Positions 15,236-24,045 are shown, counted from the stretch's first letter. The stretch is 27,332 nucleotides of DNA from Bacteroides sp. CAG:1060 (GCA_000432655.1 HF986315.1:1528-28859), one strand, 5' to 3'. Notes: generated by a model not told the origin, from the letters alone. A program made the numbers and translations.

Positions 15236-16103
15236 TCGGCAATCTTACAAGTGATACCGTAAACTGTTCCTTTACGCACTGCGTCCAAAATCTTGTTGAA
15301 GGTTTTAGGAAATGGCTCGACTACCTGTTCTGCTATACTTCGAGGTATTTCCTTGTAATACGCCTCTGCTATTCCGCCGGTAATGCATGCAAGCGTGTCA
15401 CTATCTCCTCCGAGAGAAACGGCTTCGCGGATAGCATTCTCAAAATCAGAGGATTCAAGAAAGCAGATAATCGCCTGCGGCACAGTCCCTTGGCAGCTCT
15501 CATCCCATTCGTAGACAGGATGCCAATACTCATAGGTTTTATGAAGATCGTATCCGTATATCTTTTCAATGTGCTCGCGAATCTCCTCCTTAGTTTTTCC
15601 ATTCCTGGCCATCCAGATAGCAGCGGCAGTCGCCTGTGCGCCCTTGATGCCTTCAGGATGGTTGTGAGTGATTGCGGCCGATTGGCGGCCACGCGTTCGG
15701 TCTCCGCCAAGGTATCGAAGAACCAGCCCACAGCACTCACGCGCATTGCAGCCACATTGCCCCATGATTCATAAGGATGACGCCCCGTTGCGGACTCGTA
15801 TGGAGCAGCCCCCAACTCGTCATCATATGCATATAACTACTTCGGAAAGAATAGCCAGCGGACAAATGATTCGCCATATCCGCCCATCGGACATGGGCAC
15901 TCCTTCCCGAACATCACCATAATGTCTTCCAGCCCCTGATAACTATGTTCCTTGTCCTTCAGCAGCCAGTAGGCTACCGCCATTGTCATCACGCTGTCGT
16001 CAGTATAGGCGCTGTTATTCTTAAACAGCTCGAAGTTATAATCTTTAGTGTTGCGGAACTCATAGACCGACCCTATGGTGTCCCTTGTAATTGCTCCTGA
16101 CAT
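15232..16103 (-). pseudogene. ADP-ribosylglycohydrolase (DraG/MacroH-type), broken by stop and frameshift
   Basis: The start at 16103 reads MSGAITRDTIGSVYEF...AYTDDSVMTMAVAYWLL, the N-terminal metal-binding part of the ADP-ribosylglycohydrolase family. An in-frame TAG at 15837-15839 interrupts it; the same frame continues LYAYDDELGAAPYES and GNVAAMRVSAVGWFFDTLAE. Near 15680 a single-base frameshift moves the frame to AAITHNHPEGIKGAQATAAA and LGGDSDTLACITGGIAEAYY. All conserved blocks survive, so decay is recent. These enzymes remove ADP-ribose from proteins or nucleic acids. The 3' end lies 30 bp from the IS4 end, so the last residues may be altered by the insertion. Confidence 0.85.
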
Positions 16104-16395
16104 GTTATTGTTTTTGTGTATAAAGTTATGAAATGTCTATCATATTGTTAATCAACTTATTGGAGAAGTCGGGTATTTTAAGTACTCCCGATAGTCCCTA
16201 TACTATTTCGATATCATTTATCCAACGATAACAATCAAAGGAAGTGTTCATAATGTTGATTGATGATTGTAGCTGTCCTGTATCTGGCTTAGTATAATTT
16301 ACTCCTACATTTGGACAGGTTCGATTTGACTACTTATATGATGAGTCTCTTACCATCGTCTGGCAAAGAAATCTTAACTGCCATTATAGCCCAGG
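16104..16395. other. Intergenic region, no gene
   Basis: About 290 bases between the broken glycohydrolase and the retron accessory gene. A weak stem TCGGGTA/TACTCCCGA near 16170-16192 may end the retron transcript but lacks a T-run. Nothing else recognised. Confidence 0.4.
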
Positions 16396-17253
16396 CTATT
16401 CTACTTTTTTAGGAGGAAGCATCAGTACACTTCTTTTAATCTCAGGAAGTTCATTCCAACCATGTATGATTTGTTCCATAAATTGAGTAAGCGCTCCCAA
16501 GAATTTGAAATAATAGACAGCTTGTTGAGAACGAATTTGACTTAACGGTTCTTTATCCCAATTGTTGGGTATATTGCCGCGATGGTTTGTGTTCCTGCAT
16601 TGATATATGTCCCAAAGAAGTGATGTGAATTCTTTGAATCCATAATAGTCACTGTTTTTCATCATTCCTTTATAGCCAACAAAATATACGATAGTTCGCA
16701 TTTTGTCTATTGCATATAGATCTTGCAGCGATTTTTTTGACTTTTCTATGGCATTGGACAATCCAGAATTCTTGTCGTTACCAGGAAAAACGAGTGAAGC
16801 TATTGTGTATCCGCTCTCGTTTCTATTATCTATTGAAGGGGTAACCCCCTTTCCAGCCTTTACATAGGCCGGATATCCCCACATTCTGTTGGCAATTTCG
16901 TTTAAATCAGGGTTGGCGCATAGCTTGTTTGTAACACATTCCACTTGCTGATATAATGACAAGCAAAAATCACCGAAATTGTTTCTTCGTCTAAATGCTT
17001 CCATTCTGCAGAAATCTTCAACAAGTTCATTGGTGATTTCTTTAATTGGGAAATCTTTATAAAACTCTTGTGCCTGCTGGCGAACAACTTTCTCGATGCA
17101 GTATTCGTAAATTTGATCTATACGGTCATCGTCAATAGACACACAATCCGCGGGAGACATATCTAATCTCTTCCGCAGTTCCAAGTTAAATTCAGCGTTC
17201 TGCTTACTTAACTGAACGATTTTTTCTATTGTCGACTGTAATTTATCCTCCAT
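16396..17253 (-). CDS. Retron accessory protein of unknown family (putative effector)
   Basis: A 285-residue protein starting 3 bases after the RT stop, so almost surely co-translated with it. The N-terminal 35 residues look like a coiled coil. Seven cysteines are scattered without a metal-binding pattern. Near the C-terminus, CRNTNHRGN (219-227) followed by a long helical segment resembles the RN...H of HEPN RNases, but the spacing (Arg-x3-His) is one short of the usual form, so I do not assign it. No membrane segment. By position, it is the toxic effector or partner that retrons normally hold in check with the RT-msDNA complex; that is inference. Confidence 0.75.
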   Translation of the reverse strand: MEDKLQSTIEKIVQLSKQNAEFNLELRKRLDMSPADCVSIDDDRIDQIYEYCIEKVVRQQAQEFYKDFPIKEITNELVEDFCRMEAFRRRNNFGDFCLSLYQQVECVTNKLCANPDLNEIANRMWGYPAYVKAGKGVTPSIDNRNESGYTIASLVFPGNDKNSGLSNAIEKSKKSLQDLYAIDKMRTIVYFVGYKGMMKNSDYYGFKEFTSLLWDIYQCRNTNHRGNIPNNWDKEPLSQIRSQQAVYYFKFLGALTQFMEQIIHGWNELPEIKRSVLMLPPKKVE

Positions 17254-17256
17254 AAG

Positions 17257-18723
17257 CTATATACTCAATAAGGTGTCCAAATCATTATTCAAATCGTCAA
17301 TGTTTACGGGCGACAATGTCGGGACAACCACTTTGCCTGAGCGATGGATTAACCAGAACGGTTTTCCTTTAGCATCCCGGCAAGATGAGATTGAAAGAGG
17401 CGACTTATCCTTTTCTTCCTCGGATCTCAGCGACTTGTTTACTGAGGCTAGCTCCTTGTGACCGCCAAGAGTGAAATAGGCATACCTATGAGCGATGACT
17501 TTGTTCTCATCTTCGGCATTTACTTCTTCCCGAGCTTTAAATGTAGTAATGACGACATCAGTATGATTATTCTTCTCAAACTCCAGCAGAGGAATCGTTT
17601 CAACGTAAGTGACACCTTGAGTTGTTGTATTGTGTGCGTCCTTCAGGGCTATTGTCAACTCGTCGAATCTAGTCCGCAGCCTCACATACACGCTATCTTC
17701 GGCCCCCTTAACCATTTTCAGGTACATTAGTTTTCCGGACAGCACATTCACCATGTCAGGTTTTCCTTTTTTAACATGTCCTTTATCTTGTTTATATTTA
17801 GAAAAAAACAAATTAAACGCTGTACTATAGCCATATTTCTTCCAGATATAAAGGATATTCCTAATATCACGAACATATTTTTGGGTGACGTTCAACTTAT
17901 GGCTTACAATAATGCCGGTTACTTCCTGTCGTGATCCCAATTTTTGGAGTCTGGTCTTTGCCTCATTTATTGTAAAGCCCTGATCCTCAATAATGCGCTT
18001 CAGTTCTTTCCTGAATTCTCCATTCCCTTGATACACATTGTGCATAGAACTGAAGGTAATATCGTCAGCATATCGGGAAAAGTTTAATCCAAAGCGTTTT
18101 GCCAATCCAGCCAGTCTGCGGTCCAGTTTGTCGCAGACCATGTTAGTTAGGATTGGTGATGTAGGGGCACCCTGAGGCAAGACATATCGGTTGGACCCAT
18201 CTTCCAGAATTTCTTTCATGGAACACAGGCCGGCTATCATGTTGGCAATCGACTGCTTAAAGCACAATGGCTTCAATTGTATTCTTTTCCATACCCTTGC
18301 CTGCTGGATGCTCGGAAAGAAGTCTTTCAAGTCAATGTTGAACACATAATTCTGTCCTTTGTGCATTCCAGCATTTGTGACGACGGAACGCCCCTCTGTA
18401 AAACCCATTGCATGGTCAGATGGAGAGTACACGGCCTTGAAAATTTCGTTCACATAGTGCAGAAGCAATATGAAACCACGATTCCTTGGGGCCGTAATCT
18501 GTCTGAAACCTCCAGACTTCTTCCTGATCTTGAATTGCTTGTAACAATGAAACGTATTGTTGGGATTACAATAATAATTCAAGTACGTCATCGTAAACGG
18601 AAAGAACTTGTGGCTCATGCCAGATTCTGCCATCTCATCCTTTTTCATTTTGTTGAGAAGGTCAAGGAGATCTTCCTTAGTCTCCATCTGTTGAGCCAAC
18701 TTTATTATTTCGTTCTTGTCCAT
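17257..18723 (-). CDS. Retron reverse transcriptase with C-terminal extension
   Basis: A 488-residue RT. The retron-specific region X NAxxH is N117-H121 (NAGMH) and region Y VTG is 268-270 (EVTGIIVSHK). RT motifs: DLKDFFPSI (131-139), LPQGAPTSPILTN (182-194) and the catalytic YADD at 218-221 (SRYADDITFSS). The RT core ends near residue 335; about 150 further residues (for example VTYVETIPLL, PFWLIHRSGKVVVPTLS) form a domain I do not recognise and which short retron RTs lack. It copies the ncRNA encoded just upstream into msDNA. It is followed at 3 bases by the accessory gene. Subtype not assigned. Confidence 0.93.
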   Translation of the reverse strand: MDKNEIIKLAQQMETKEDLLDLLNKMKKDEMAESGMSHKFFPFTMTYLNYYCNPNNTFHCYKQFKIRKKSGGFRQITAPRNRGFILLLHYVNEIFKAVYSPSDHAMGFTEGRSVVTNAGMHKGQNYVFNIDLKDFFPSIQQARVWKRIQLKPLCFKQSIANMIAGLCSMKEILEDGSNRYVLPQGAPTSPILTNMVCDKLDRRLAGLAKRFGLNFSRYADDITFSSMHNVYQGNGEFRKELKRIIEDQGFTINEAKTRLQKLGSRQEVTGIIVSHKLNVTQKYVRDIRNILYIWKKYGYSTAFNLFFSKYKQDKGHVKKGKPDMVNVLSGKLMYLKMVKGAEDSVYVRLRTRFDELTIALKDAHNTTTQGVTYVETIPLLEFEKNNHTDVVITTFKAREEVNAEDENKVIAHRYAYFTLGGHKELASVNKSLRSEEEKDKSPLSISSCRDAKGKPFWLIHRSGKVVVPTLSPVNIDDLNNDLDTLLSI

Positions 18724-18747
18724 TTTCTGTTTATGATAATTAGAGGT

Positions 18748-18980
18748 GAAAATCGGAAACGACAGGAGTTGATTTCTTTATATAAGGAATAATACTATAA
18801 AAACAATACAACAATACAGGATAGAAAGGCATACTGCGTATGCACAGTCTACGTTAACATGATGACGTTGTCATCTCAGGGCTTTGAAAAAGCCTAGAGA
18901 CATCTTGCGAATGTATCTCCGGGGAAATATGGCTTGCGCCCGCAAGACGTGTTCAAATTTATACCTGTCGTTCCGATTTC
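18748..18980 (-). ncRNA. Retron msr-msd ncRNA
   Basis: Immediately upstream of the RT start the minus strand carries a1 GAAATCGGAACGACAGG (18964-18980) and a2 CCTGTCGTTTCCGATTTTC (18748-18766), which pair over 9 bp, a one-base bulge, then 7 bp. Between them are five clear hairpins: CTTGCG/CGCAAG (18933-18946), GAGA-CAT/ATG-TCTC (18897-18919), GGCTTT/AAAGCC (18880-18894), GATGAC/GTCATC (18861-18875) and GCATAC/GTATGC (18829-18843). This is the a1-msr-msd-a2 layout of a retron. The branching G and the msr/msd border are not certain. Confidence 0.85.
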
Positions 18981-19001
18981 AAAGACCTCTTATTTATAAT
19001 G

Positions 19002-19009
19002 CAAAGTTA
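19002..19009 (-). promoter_or_regulatory. -7 box of the retron ncRNA
   Basis: On the minus strand TAACTTTG matches TAnnTTTG. A start about 7 nt downstream (near 18995) would place a1 about 15 nt into the transcript. No -33 TTTG at 19 bp. Confidence 0.6.
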
Positions 19010-19056
19010 CAATGTTTTTGAGAACTCTTTGTTCGCAATATTGTAATTCTGCAGAT

Positions 19057-19893
19057 TTAATCTATATTCCAATATGCATCAGGAGCACCATCGAAGGCAT
19101 CGTCAATTGCGTCATCACTGTAACCTGCCACATCTTGCGCATAAGTGCCGGCATATTCACCATAATGAGTTCCGTAATCATCGTAGTCATTATCACAGTA
19201 GCTGTCATGCACGGTCCCCTCTTCTTTGTCCAAAAGACTACTGAGCTCGATATAACTCCTAGAGTCTCCCTTCTCGACCCTTGTTGTATCGCGACTTTTA
19301 CCATAGAAGTTCCAAATGTCATCGTATTGGGCCGGCAAGACCTCTTTCCCGGTATTGTCAATAATTCCCCACCTGCACCCGTTGTTCATTACTCCATTTG
19401 TAGTTGTGCCGATTTTCACTCTAGCAAGACCTCTGTCGAAGCCGTCAATGTAGCCGTAGCGGCCAAACGGAACTATTTCCATACCACTAGCGTCGAGAAC
19501 TCCATATTGTCCATTCTTCTGAACGGTAAACAATAGACCGCCTCCTATTGAAGGGACAATTTCAGAATATTCAGCATTTAGCACCATTTCACCTTTTATG
19601 TTTATCAATCCATACAATGGCTTTCGGTACGTGGCCACTTTGCCTCCGCTCCTAATGAAGCCGTACGTGTAGTCAATAGCGACTTTGACCAAGTCCGGCT
19701 CGTTATAGAACTCGCCATAATACATTGTGTATTCCGGTTTTACGACAACAATACCGACACGATTGACAAAGCCAATCTTCTCTCCGCTTGTAAAAGGAAT
19801 GAGAAGCCGGGAATCCTTTGCCATATCGTAGGATGATGCTGGCACAAGTATCTTTGTATACTCATTTGTTGACAATCTTTGTTTTTCTGTCAT
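19057..19893 (-). CDS. WG-repeat protein with acidic C-terminal tail
   Basis: A 278-residue protein with about four WG (beta-hairpin) repeats: IGFVNRVGIVVVKPEY, YGLINIKGEMVLNAEYSEIV, YGVLDASGMEIVPFGRYGYI and WGIIDNTGKEVLPAQYDDIW. No signal peptide, so it is cytoplasmic. The last 50 residues are rich in Asp, Tyr and Gly and end DDAFDGAPDAYWNID, a tail separate from the repeats. WG repeats usually bind proteins or peptides. The stop lies 48 bases before the retron promoter on the same strand, so the two could share regulation. Function unknown. Confidence 0.8.
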   Translation of the reverse strand: MTEKQRLSTNEYTKILVPASSYDMAKDSRLLIPFTSGEKIGFVNRVGIVVVKPEYTMYYGEFYNEPDLVKVAIDYTYGFIRSGGKVATYRKPLYGLINIKGEMVLNAEYSEIVPSIGGGLLFTVQKNGQYGVLDASGMEIVPFGRYGYIDGFDRGLARVKIGTTTNGVMNNGCRWGIIDNTGKEVLPAQYDDIWNFYGKSRDTTRVEKGDSRSYIELSSLLDKEEGTVHDSYCDNDYDDYGTHYGEYAGTYAQDVAGYSDDAIDDAFDGAPDAYWNID

Positions 19894-19916
19894 ATCTGGT
19901 TATTGTTTTAAATTTC

Positions 19917-19973
19917 GATGCAAATTAACGATATTATTGCGAATTCTATGTTCGTAGCTTAAAAATTTGCATC
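19917..19973. promoter_or_regulatory. 10-bp inverted repeat flanking the WG-gene promoter
   Basis: GATGCAAATT (19917-19926) and AATTTGCATC (19964-19973) are perfect inverted copies. Minus-strand TTAATTTG next to the inner arm is a near-consensus -7 box. The pair could be an operator or loop sites controlling the WG gene. Confidence 0.45.
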
Positions 19974-20312
19974 TAGTAATCTCATATCATCACTCTCACA
20001 AAGCAGATAATACTATATCATATTTATAATTTCCCCGAAGAGGAGAAAGTACACTAAGAAGCCAAAAATTTCTTCAAAAAACTTTGAAACGACCTTAAAA
20101 AGGTCCTTTCTTTAAATCCACTTTATCATCTACACTTTTGGCGAGTTACCAACCGTCAACCTCTAGTCCTCTCGAAAAATAATTTTATAACGAAATCTTT
20201 TTTAAGTGCATCTTCCAATCCCTTTAAGCGAAAATTCAGTTCGCTCAAAGGGGCTTACTTTGCAGTCGGAAAGGGTTAATAACGCCCCCGGATAATAAAT
20301 AAAACGAGTATT
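19974..20312. other. Intergenic region with two hairpins
   Basis: GACCTT/AAGGTC (20091-20105) is followed by CTTTCTTT, a weak terminator on plus. CCTTTaAGCGAA / TTCGCTcAAAGG (20221-20251) is a stronger hairpin just before a -7-like TTACTTTG (20256-20263), possibly an operator for the small gene at 20313. No other gene supported. Confidence 0.5.
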
Positions 20313-20514
20313 ATGGCTGATAAGACTGCAAACATTGATTACCTCTGCGTCATTCGTGAAAGCATAGACTGTAAGCAGACGGAATTTCAGTTAGTAATAG
20401 GATGATACTTTCGCAAAAAAATTGCTTGCTCATTTGTATGAGCTGAGGGCTTTCGTAAATCTTGTCGAGGACAAAGATGGCGTAGGCTGCAAGCCGTGGT
20501 CAATAACTGCTTAA
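20313..20514 (+). pseudogene. Small frameshifted gene, unknown family
   Basis: The ATG frame reads MADKTANIDYLCVIRESIDC KQTEFQLVIG and stops at TGA 20403-20405. One frame over, DDTFAKKLLAHLYELRAFVN LVEDKDGVGCKPWSITA continues to TAA 20512-20514. Joined, they make a smooth small protein of about 66 residues. The break falls at ATAGGATGAT, where one extra G would explain it. It has its own -7-like box and upstream hairpin. No family known to me; a programmed shift is possible but there is no slippery heptamer at the junction. Confidence 0.55.
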
Positions 20515-20612
20515 AAAATGACATCTCTTTATATATGAAACCTTGGATATGTCTCAGAAACTTTCCAATCTTAACATTTGAACAATTTTTCAACCATTAA
20601 TCTTTCACGCTT

Positions 20613-22673
20613 ATGAAGAGAATCTTCACACTTCTTTCCATCATTATTCTTTCCTTTGTTGGATGCAACGTGTATGCCCAGAAGAACAACACCGAAAATG
20701 ATTACAATCTCAAGAAAGCATATGAGGTCCTAAACGAGGAGAACGACGAAGCCAAAGCCCTCGACATCGTTAACAAACAGCTTCGTGAGACGCCGGACAA
20801 TGTCTATGCGTTGGTTCTCCGCGCTCGTATTCTTCGCCGAAAGGGAGAATACGGCCAGGCCCTCCAGGATATTAATCACGCATTAAAAGTCAATAAACCG
20901 AGGAAGACAGAATGCCCTAATTCTGCCCTCTACTGGTGGAAGGGGTACATCTATCAGGACATGTATGATATGGACAATACGGTCCTCGCTCTAAAGACAG
21001 CGTATGAACTTGCCCGAAAAGACAATAAGGACAATCTTCAGAGTATTGCATTTGACTATGCTCAGGCCTTGCATTATGAGGAAGACTATGCTGCCTCTGA
21101 TGTCATCTACCGCAATATGATAAAGGAAAACGAAGCAGACCAAGGTGCAATGGTGGGGCTTGCTCGCAATATGATGGAGAGGGAAGAATATTCAGATGCC
21201 CTTGAAATGTTGGACAAGTGCCAGTAATATGACGCGGACTATGCAGAAATCTACCGTTTCAAGATGCAGGCATACGACAAACTGGGCGACATATTCCAAG
21301 CAGTTGATGCCGGCCTTGAATGGTATGACAAAAATGATGAAGCGAGCGTCAGCGCAATACTTAAAGTACTTGTAAAGCGTCCTAATTACGCTGAAGCCTG
21401 TATCAAGTCCCGCATAAAGGAGAGTGAGAATCCATTCCTCTGGAAAGCTTTCCTTTGTCAGTTCTATGAAGAATCCCATAAGTATGCGGAGGCAATCAAA
21501 ACGTACGATGAACTGGAGGTGGAATCCGGTCACTACGATCTGATTAATATTTGTCGCAGCGATTGCTATAGAAAACTGGGGCTTAATGAACAGGCAGTCG
21601 CAGACATCTCGAAGGCAATGGAGAAAGAGGCAAGCTGGGATAATCTGTGCCGCAGGGGGGATTACTACCGTCTTGCCGGAAACATTGACTCTGCCATTGC
21701 TGACTTTTCAGCTGCTATTGAAGAATCTCCCAAAGCCGGTTATGCGTACTATAAGCGCGGTTGGTGCTACGAGATGAAGGGAGACCGCGGGAAGGCGCTG
21801 GAGGACTACAACCTTGGTCTTGAGATGACTGAAGATTATCCTTACCTCTATCTGATGCGTGGAGAGTTGTTGCTCCTGAACGGGAACAAGGCAGAAGCCT
21901 TTGCCGACTTCGAGGCCGTAATCCGGAAGGATACTGTTGCCGAAAACGGAAGTTGCCGCCAGTACGCGCTGCATTTCCTTGGCCGTGACAAGGAGGCTGA
22001 AGAGTGGATGGACAAGATTATTGCATCCGATCCCGAGGATGCCGGTCACTATTATGATCGCGCTTGCCTATACTCCAGAATGGGCCGTTTAGAAGAATCT
22101 ATCGCTGCGCTCCGTATGTCCTTTGAGAAAGGATACCGCAGTTTTTCTCATATTCGTCTGGATGATGATATGGACGCAGTCCGTGACCTGGCTGAATTCA
22201 AAGCACTGATGGAGGAATATGAGACCAAGCACGCAGTATATCTTAATGAGTTCAAGCTCTCCATGCCAGAGAAGGAGGAGATGGTGACGGAAATCATGGT
22301 GAAGCGTAATCCCGGAGGCACCTTCGAGATTCCCTGTAACATCAACGGCCTTGCGCTTCAAATGATCTTTGACACAGGTGCGTCAGACGTAACAATTTCC
22401 TCCGTAGAAGCCAACTTCATGTTCAAGAACGGCTATCTGTCCGAGAAGGATATCAAGGGCAAGAAGTACTATCAAATTGCGAACGGACAGATCAGTGAAG
22501 GGACAACAATTACGCTTCGCGAAGTGAAGATTGGCGATGCAGTTCTTCACAATGTTAACGCCTCGGTGGTGAAGAGTCAGAAAGCTCCACTGCTGCTTGG
22601 TCAGAGTGTCATGGAACGCTTGGGCATCATCACCATCGACAACCAGAACAACAAACTTATCATCAAGCGCTAG
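20613..22673 (+). pseudogene. Exported TPR protein with C-terminal retropepsin-like protease, split by a nonsense codon
   Basis: The frame opens with a signal peptide (MKRIFTLLSIIILSFVGCNVYAQ; cleavage after YA, or a weak lipobox FVGC). TPR-type repeats follow, such as ALVLRARILRRKGEYGQALQ and AYYKRGWCYEMKGDRGKALE. Bases 21225-21227 are TAA in frame (KCQ stop YDADYAEIYRF); the same frame continues to 22673 without another error. The last 110 residues are a retropepsin-like aspartic protease (PF13650/PF13975 type) with the catalytic MIFDTGASDVTISS and the later LLLGQSVMERL. Intact length would be 686. An internal ATG at 21264 could still yield the C-terminal 469 residues, without export signal. 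Role unknown. Confidence 0.85.
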
Positions 22674-22678
22674 GGGCT

Positions 22679-22792
22679 ATGCTGACGTTAGCAATTGTTC
22701 TGGGAGTTGCCTGTGTTATGCTCATGATAATGTTGTTCTTTGCGAAATCGTTCGTCGCATGGACTCCATCAACGGTAATATCAGTTTTTTAA
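22679..22792 (+). CDS. Possible small single-pass membrane protein
   Basis: 37 codons starting 5 bases after the TPR/retropepsin stop: MLTLAIVLGVACVMLMIMLFF then a short tail. Residues 2-21 make one transmembrane helix. An alternative frame (VVLCEIVRRMDSINGNISF) also looks plausible, so a frameshift cannot be excluded. No family recognised. Confidence 0.35.
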   Translation: MLTLAIVLGVACVMLMIMLFFAKSFVAWTPSTVISVF

Positions 22793-22871
22793 TTGTATCC
22801 ATCAGACGTACGATATGTTCATAAATCCGTCACTGTTGGAAAGTGATGGAAGAACTAACACAATAATTTTA

Positions 22872-22911
22872 CTTAAACGAACAATAGTTTCGTTTAAGGG
22901 TTGTATCTTTG
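22872..22911 (+). promoter_or_regulatory. Palindromic operator and -7 box of the WYL regulator
   Basis: CTTAAACGAA (22872-22881) and TTCGTTTAAG (22889-22898) form a perfect inverted repeat directly upstream of the -7 box TATCTTTG (22904-22911). A dimeric regulator bound here would block the promoter; autorepression by the WYL protein is the simplest reading. Confidence 0.65.
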
Positions 22912-22930
22912 CAGTATAAAACAACGCAAT

Positions 22931-23995
22931 ATGCCAGTAAACAAAGACGCAATGGCCCGCTACCGCATTATTGATAGAATGCTGGCTGACCCGAATAGAA
23001 ATTATACCACTAAGGAGATTCTTAAGGAAGTGAGTTGGCAGTGCGACTCTGCAGTCACTCTCAGAATGATACAGAAAGACATCAAATCCCTTAAAGAAGA
23101 GTTTGGTAAAGAACTCGTCCGTAACGCCGGAAGGCGTGGGACAGTTAAGTATGCCGATCAATCCGAACCTTTGTTCTATCAAGAGCTTACATCAGATGAA
23201 GAAGAAATTCTACGGGAAGCTATCAAGAGTTTAGGGCAGTTTGAAGGATTAGATAATTTTACTTGGTTGGATCTGCTTAAAAAGAAACTCGATTTCAAGG
23301 AGCGCCCTGGCCAGCAGCCCTATATCTCCTTCAGCTCAAATGAAGAACTTCAGATTCCAGAAGGTCTTCTGGGGCGCTTGTTCTCTGCGATTTCAAAGAA
23401 GAAAGTCATTCGTATTACGTATTCTATTTTCGGCAAGAAGCCAAGGGAATATACGGTATATCCGTATCAGCTTAAGCAGTTCAACGACAGATGGTTCTTG
23501 CTTTGTACTCCGCTCGGTGACGAGATTTATCCCTATAGAGCAGAGTTCATCGCCACATTTCCTTTGGATAGAATATCTAAAGAGTTTAAGTACATGGATG
23601 ATGAACCATATGTTGAGACTCCGCTGGACCTGAAGGCAAGATTCGACGAGATAGTCGGCGTTACTCTTCGCCAAGAAGAGGAAGTCGAAGATATTTATTT
23701 TGCTGTCAGCAAAAAGTCGCTGCCGTATATTCAAACAAAATACCTGCATGGTACGCAGATAGAGCTTGATGGCGAGTCCCAAACAATGTTCAGGAAAAAA
23801 TACCCTACTTTGAAGGACTGGACATTCTTCTCTATAGAATGTCGCCCCAATTACGAGCTTTATAGCAAGTTTGCATCCTACGGAGATCAACTTATTTTAT
23901 TGGAGCCACGAAGGATGAGAGATGAAATGTGGCGAAAATTCAAAAATGGGCTCGCGCTCTACGACGGACTAAGTGGTGAACAACACGAAATCTAA
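22931..23995 (+). CDS. WYL-domain HTH transcriptional regulator
   Basis: A 354-residue protein. I choose ATG 22931 (MPVNKDAMARYRIIDRMLAD); an upstream in-frame TTG at 22901 overlaps the -7 box and cannot be the start. Residues about 10-75 are a winged HTH (TTKEILKEVSW, TLRMIQKDIKSLKEEFG). The WYL domain follows (VIRITYSIFGKKPREYTVYP, then QFNDRWFLLC), then a WCX-like C-terminal domain. WYL proteins such as BrxR and CapW repress phage-defence genes and sense nucleic-acid ligands. A perfect inverted repeat overlaps its promoter. A 16-bp stem terminator follows, so it is monocistronic. Confidence 0.88.
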   Translation: MPVNKDAMARYRIIDRMLADPNRNYTTKEILKEVSWQCDSAVTLRMIQKDIKSLKEEFGKELVRNAGRRGTVKYADQSEPLFYQELTSDEEEILREAIKSLGQFEGLDNFTWLDLLKKKLDFKERPGQQPYISFSSNEELQIPEGLLGRLFSAISKKKVIRITYSIFGKKPREYTVYPYQLKQFNDRWFLLCTPLGDEIYPYRAEFIATFPLDRISKEFKYMDDEPYVETPLDLKARFDEIVGVTLRQEEEVEDIYFAVSKKSLPYIQTKYLHGTQIELDGESQTMFRKKYPTLKDWTFFSIECRPNYELYSKFASYGDQLILLEPRRMRDEMWRKFKNGLALYDGLSGEQHEI

Positions 23996-24001
23996 CATCA
24001 G

Positions 24002-24045
24002 TCGAGTAGGAGGAAAACTATTCATTTTCCTCCTACTCGATTTTT
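24002..24045 (+). terminator. Very strong terminator after the WYL gene
   Basis: TCGAGTAGGAGGAAAA (24002-24017) and its exact complement (24025-24040) form a 16-bp stem with a 7-nt loop, followed by five T. Confidence 0.92.

Noticed and set aside
15837..15839. Amber codon read as a recoded amino acid in the glycohydrolase gene
   Set aside because: A second lesion (frameshift near 15680) shows the gene is simply decaying, and nothing suggests amber recoding in this genome.
16620..16640. HEPN RNase call for the retron accessory protein
   Set aside because: The RNTNH segment has Arg-x3-His spacing, one residue short of the usual RX4-6H, and the fold cannot be judged by eye.
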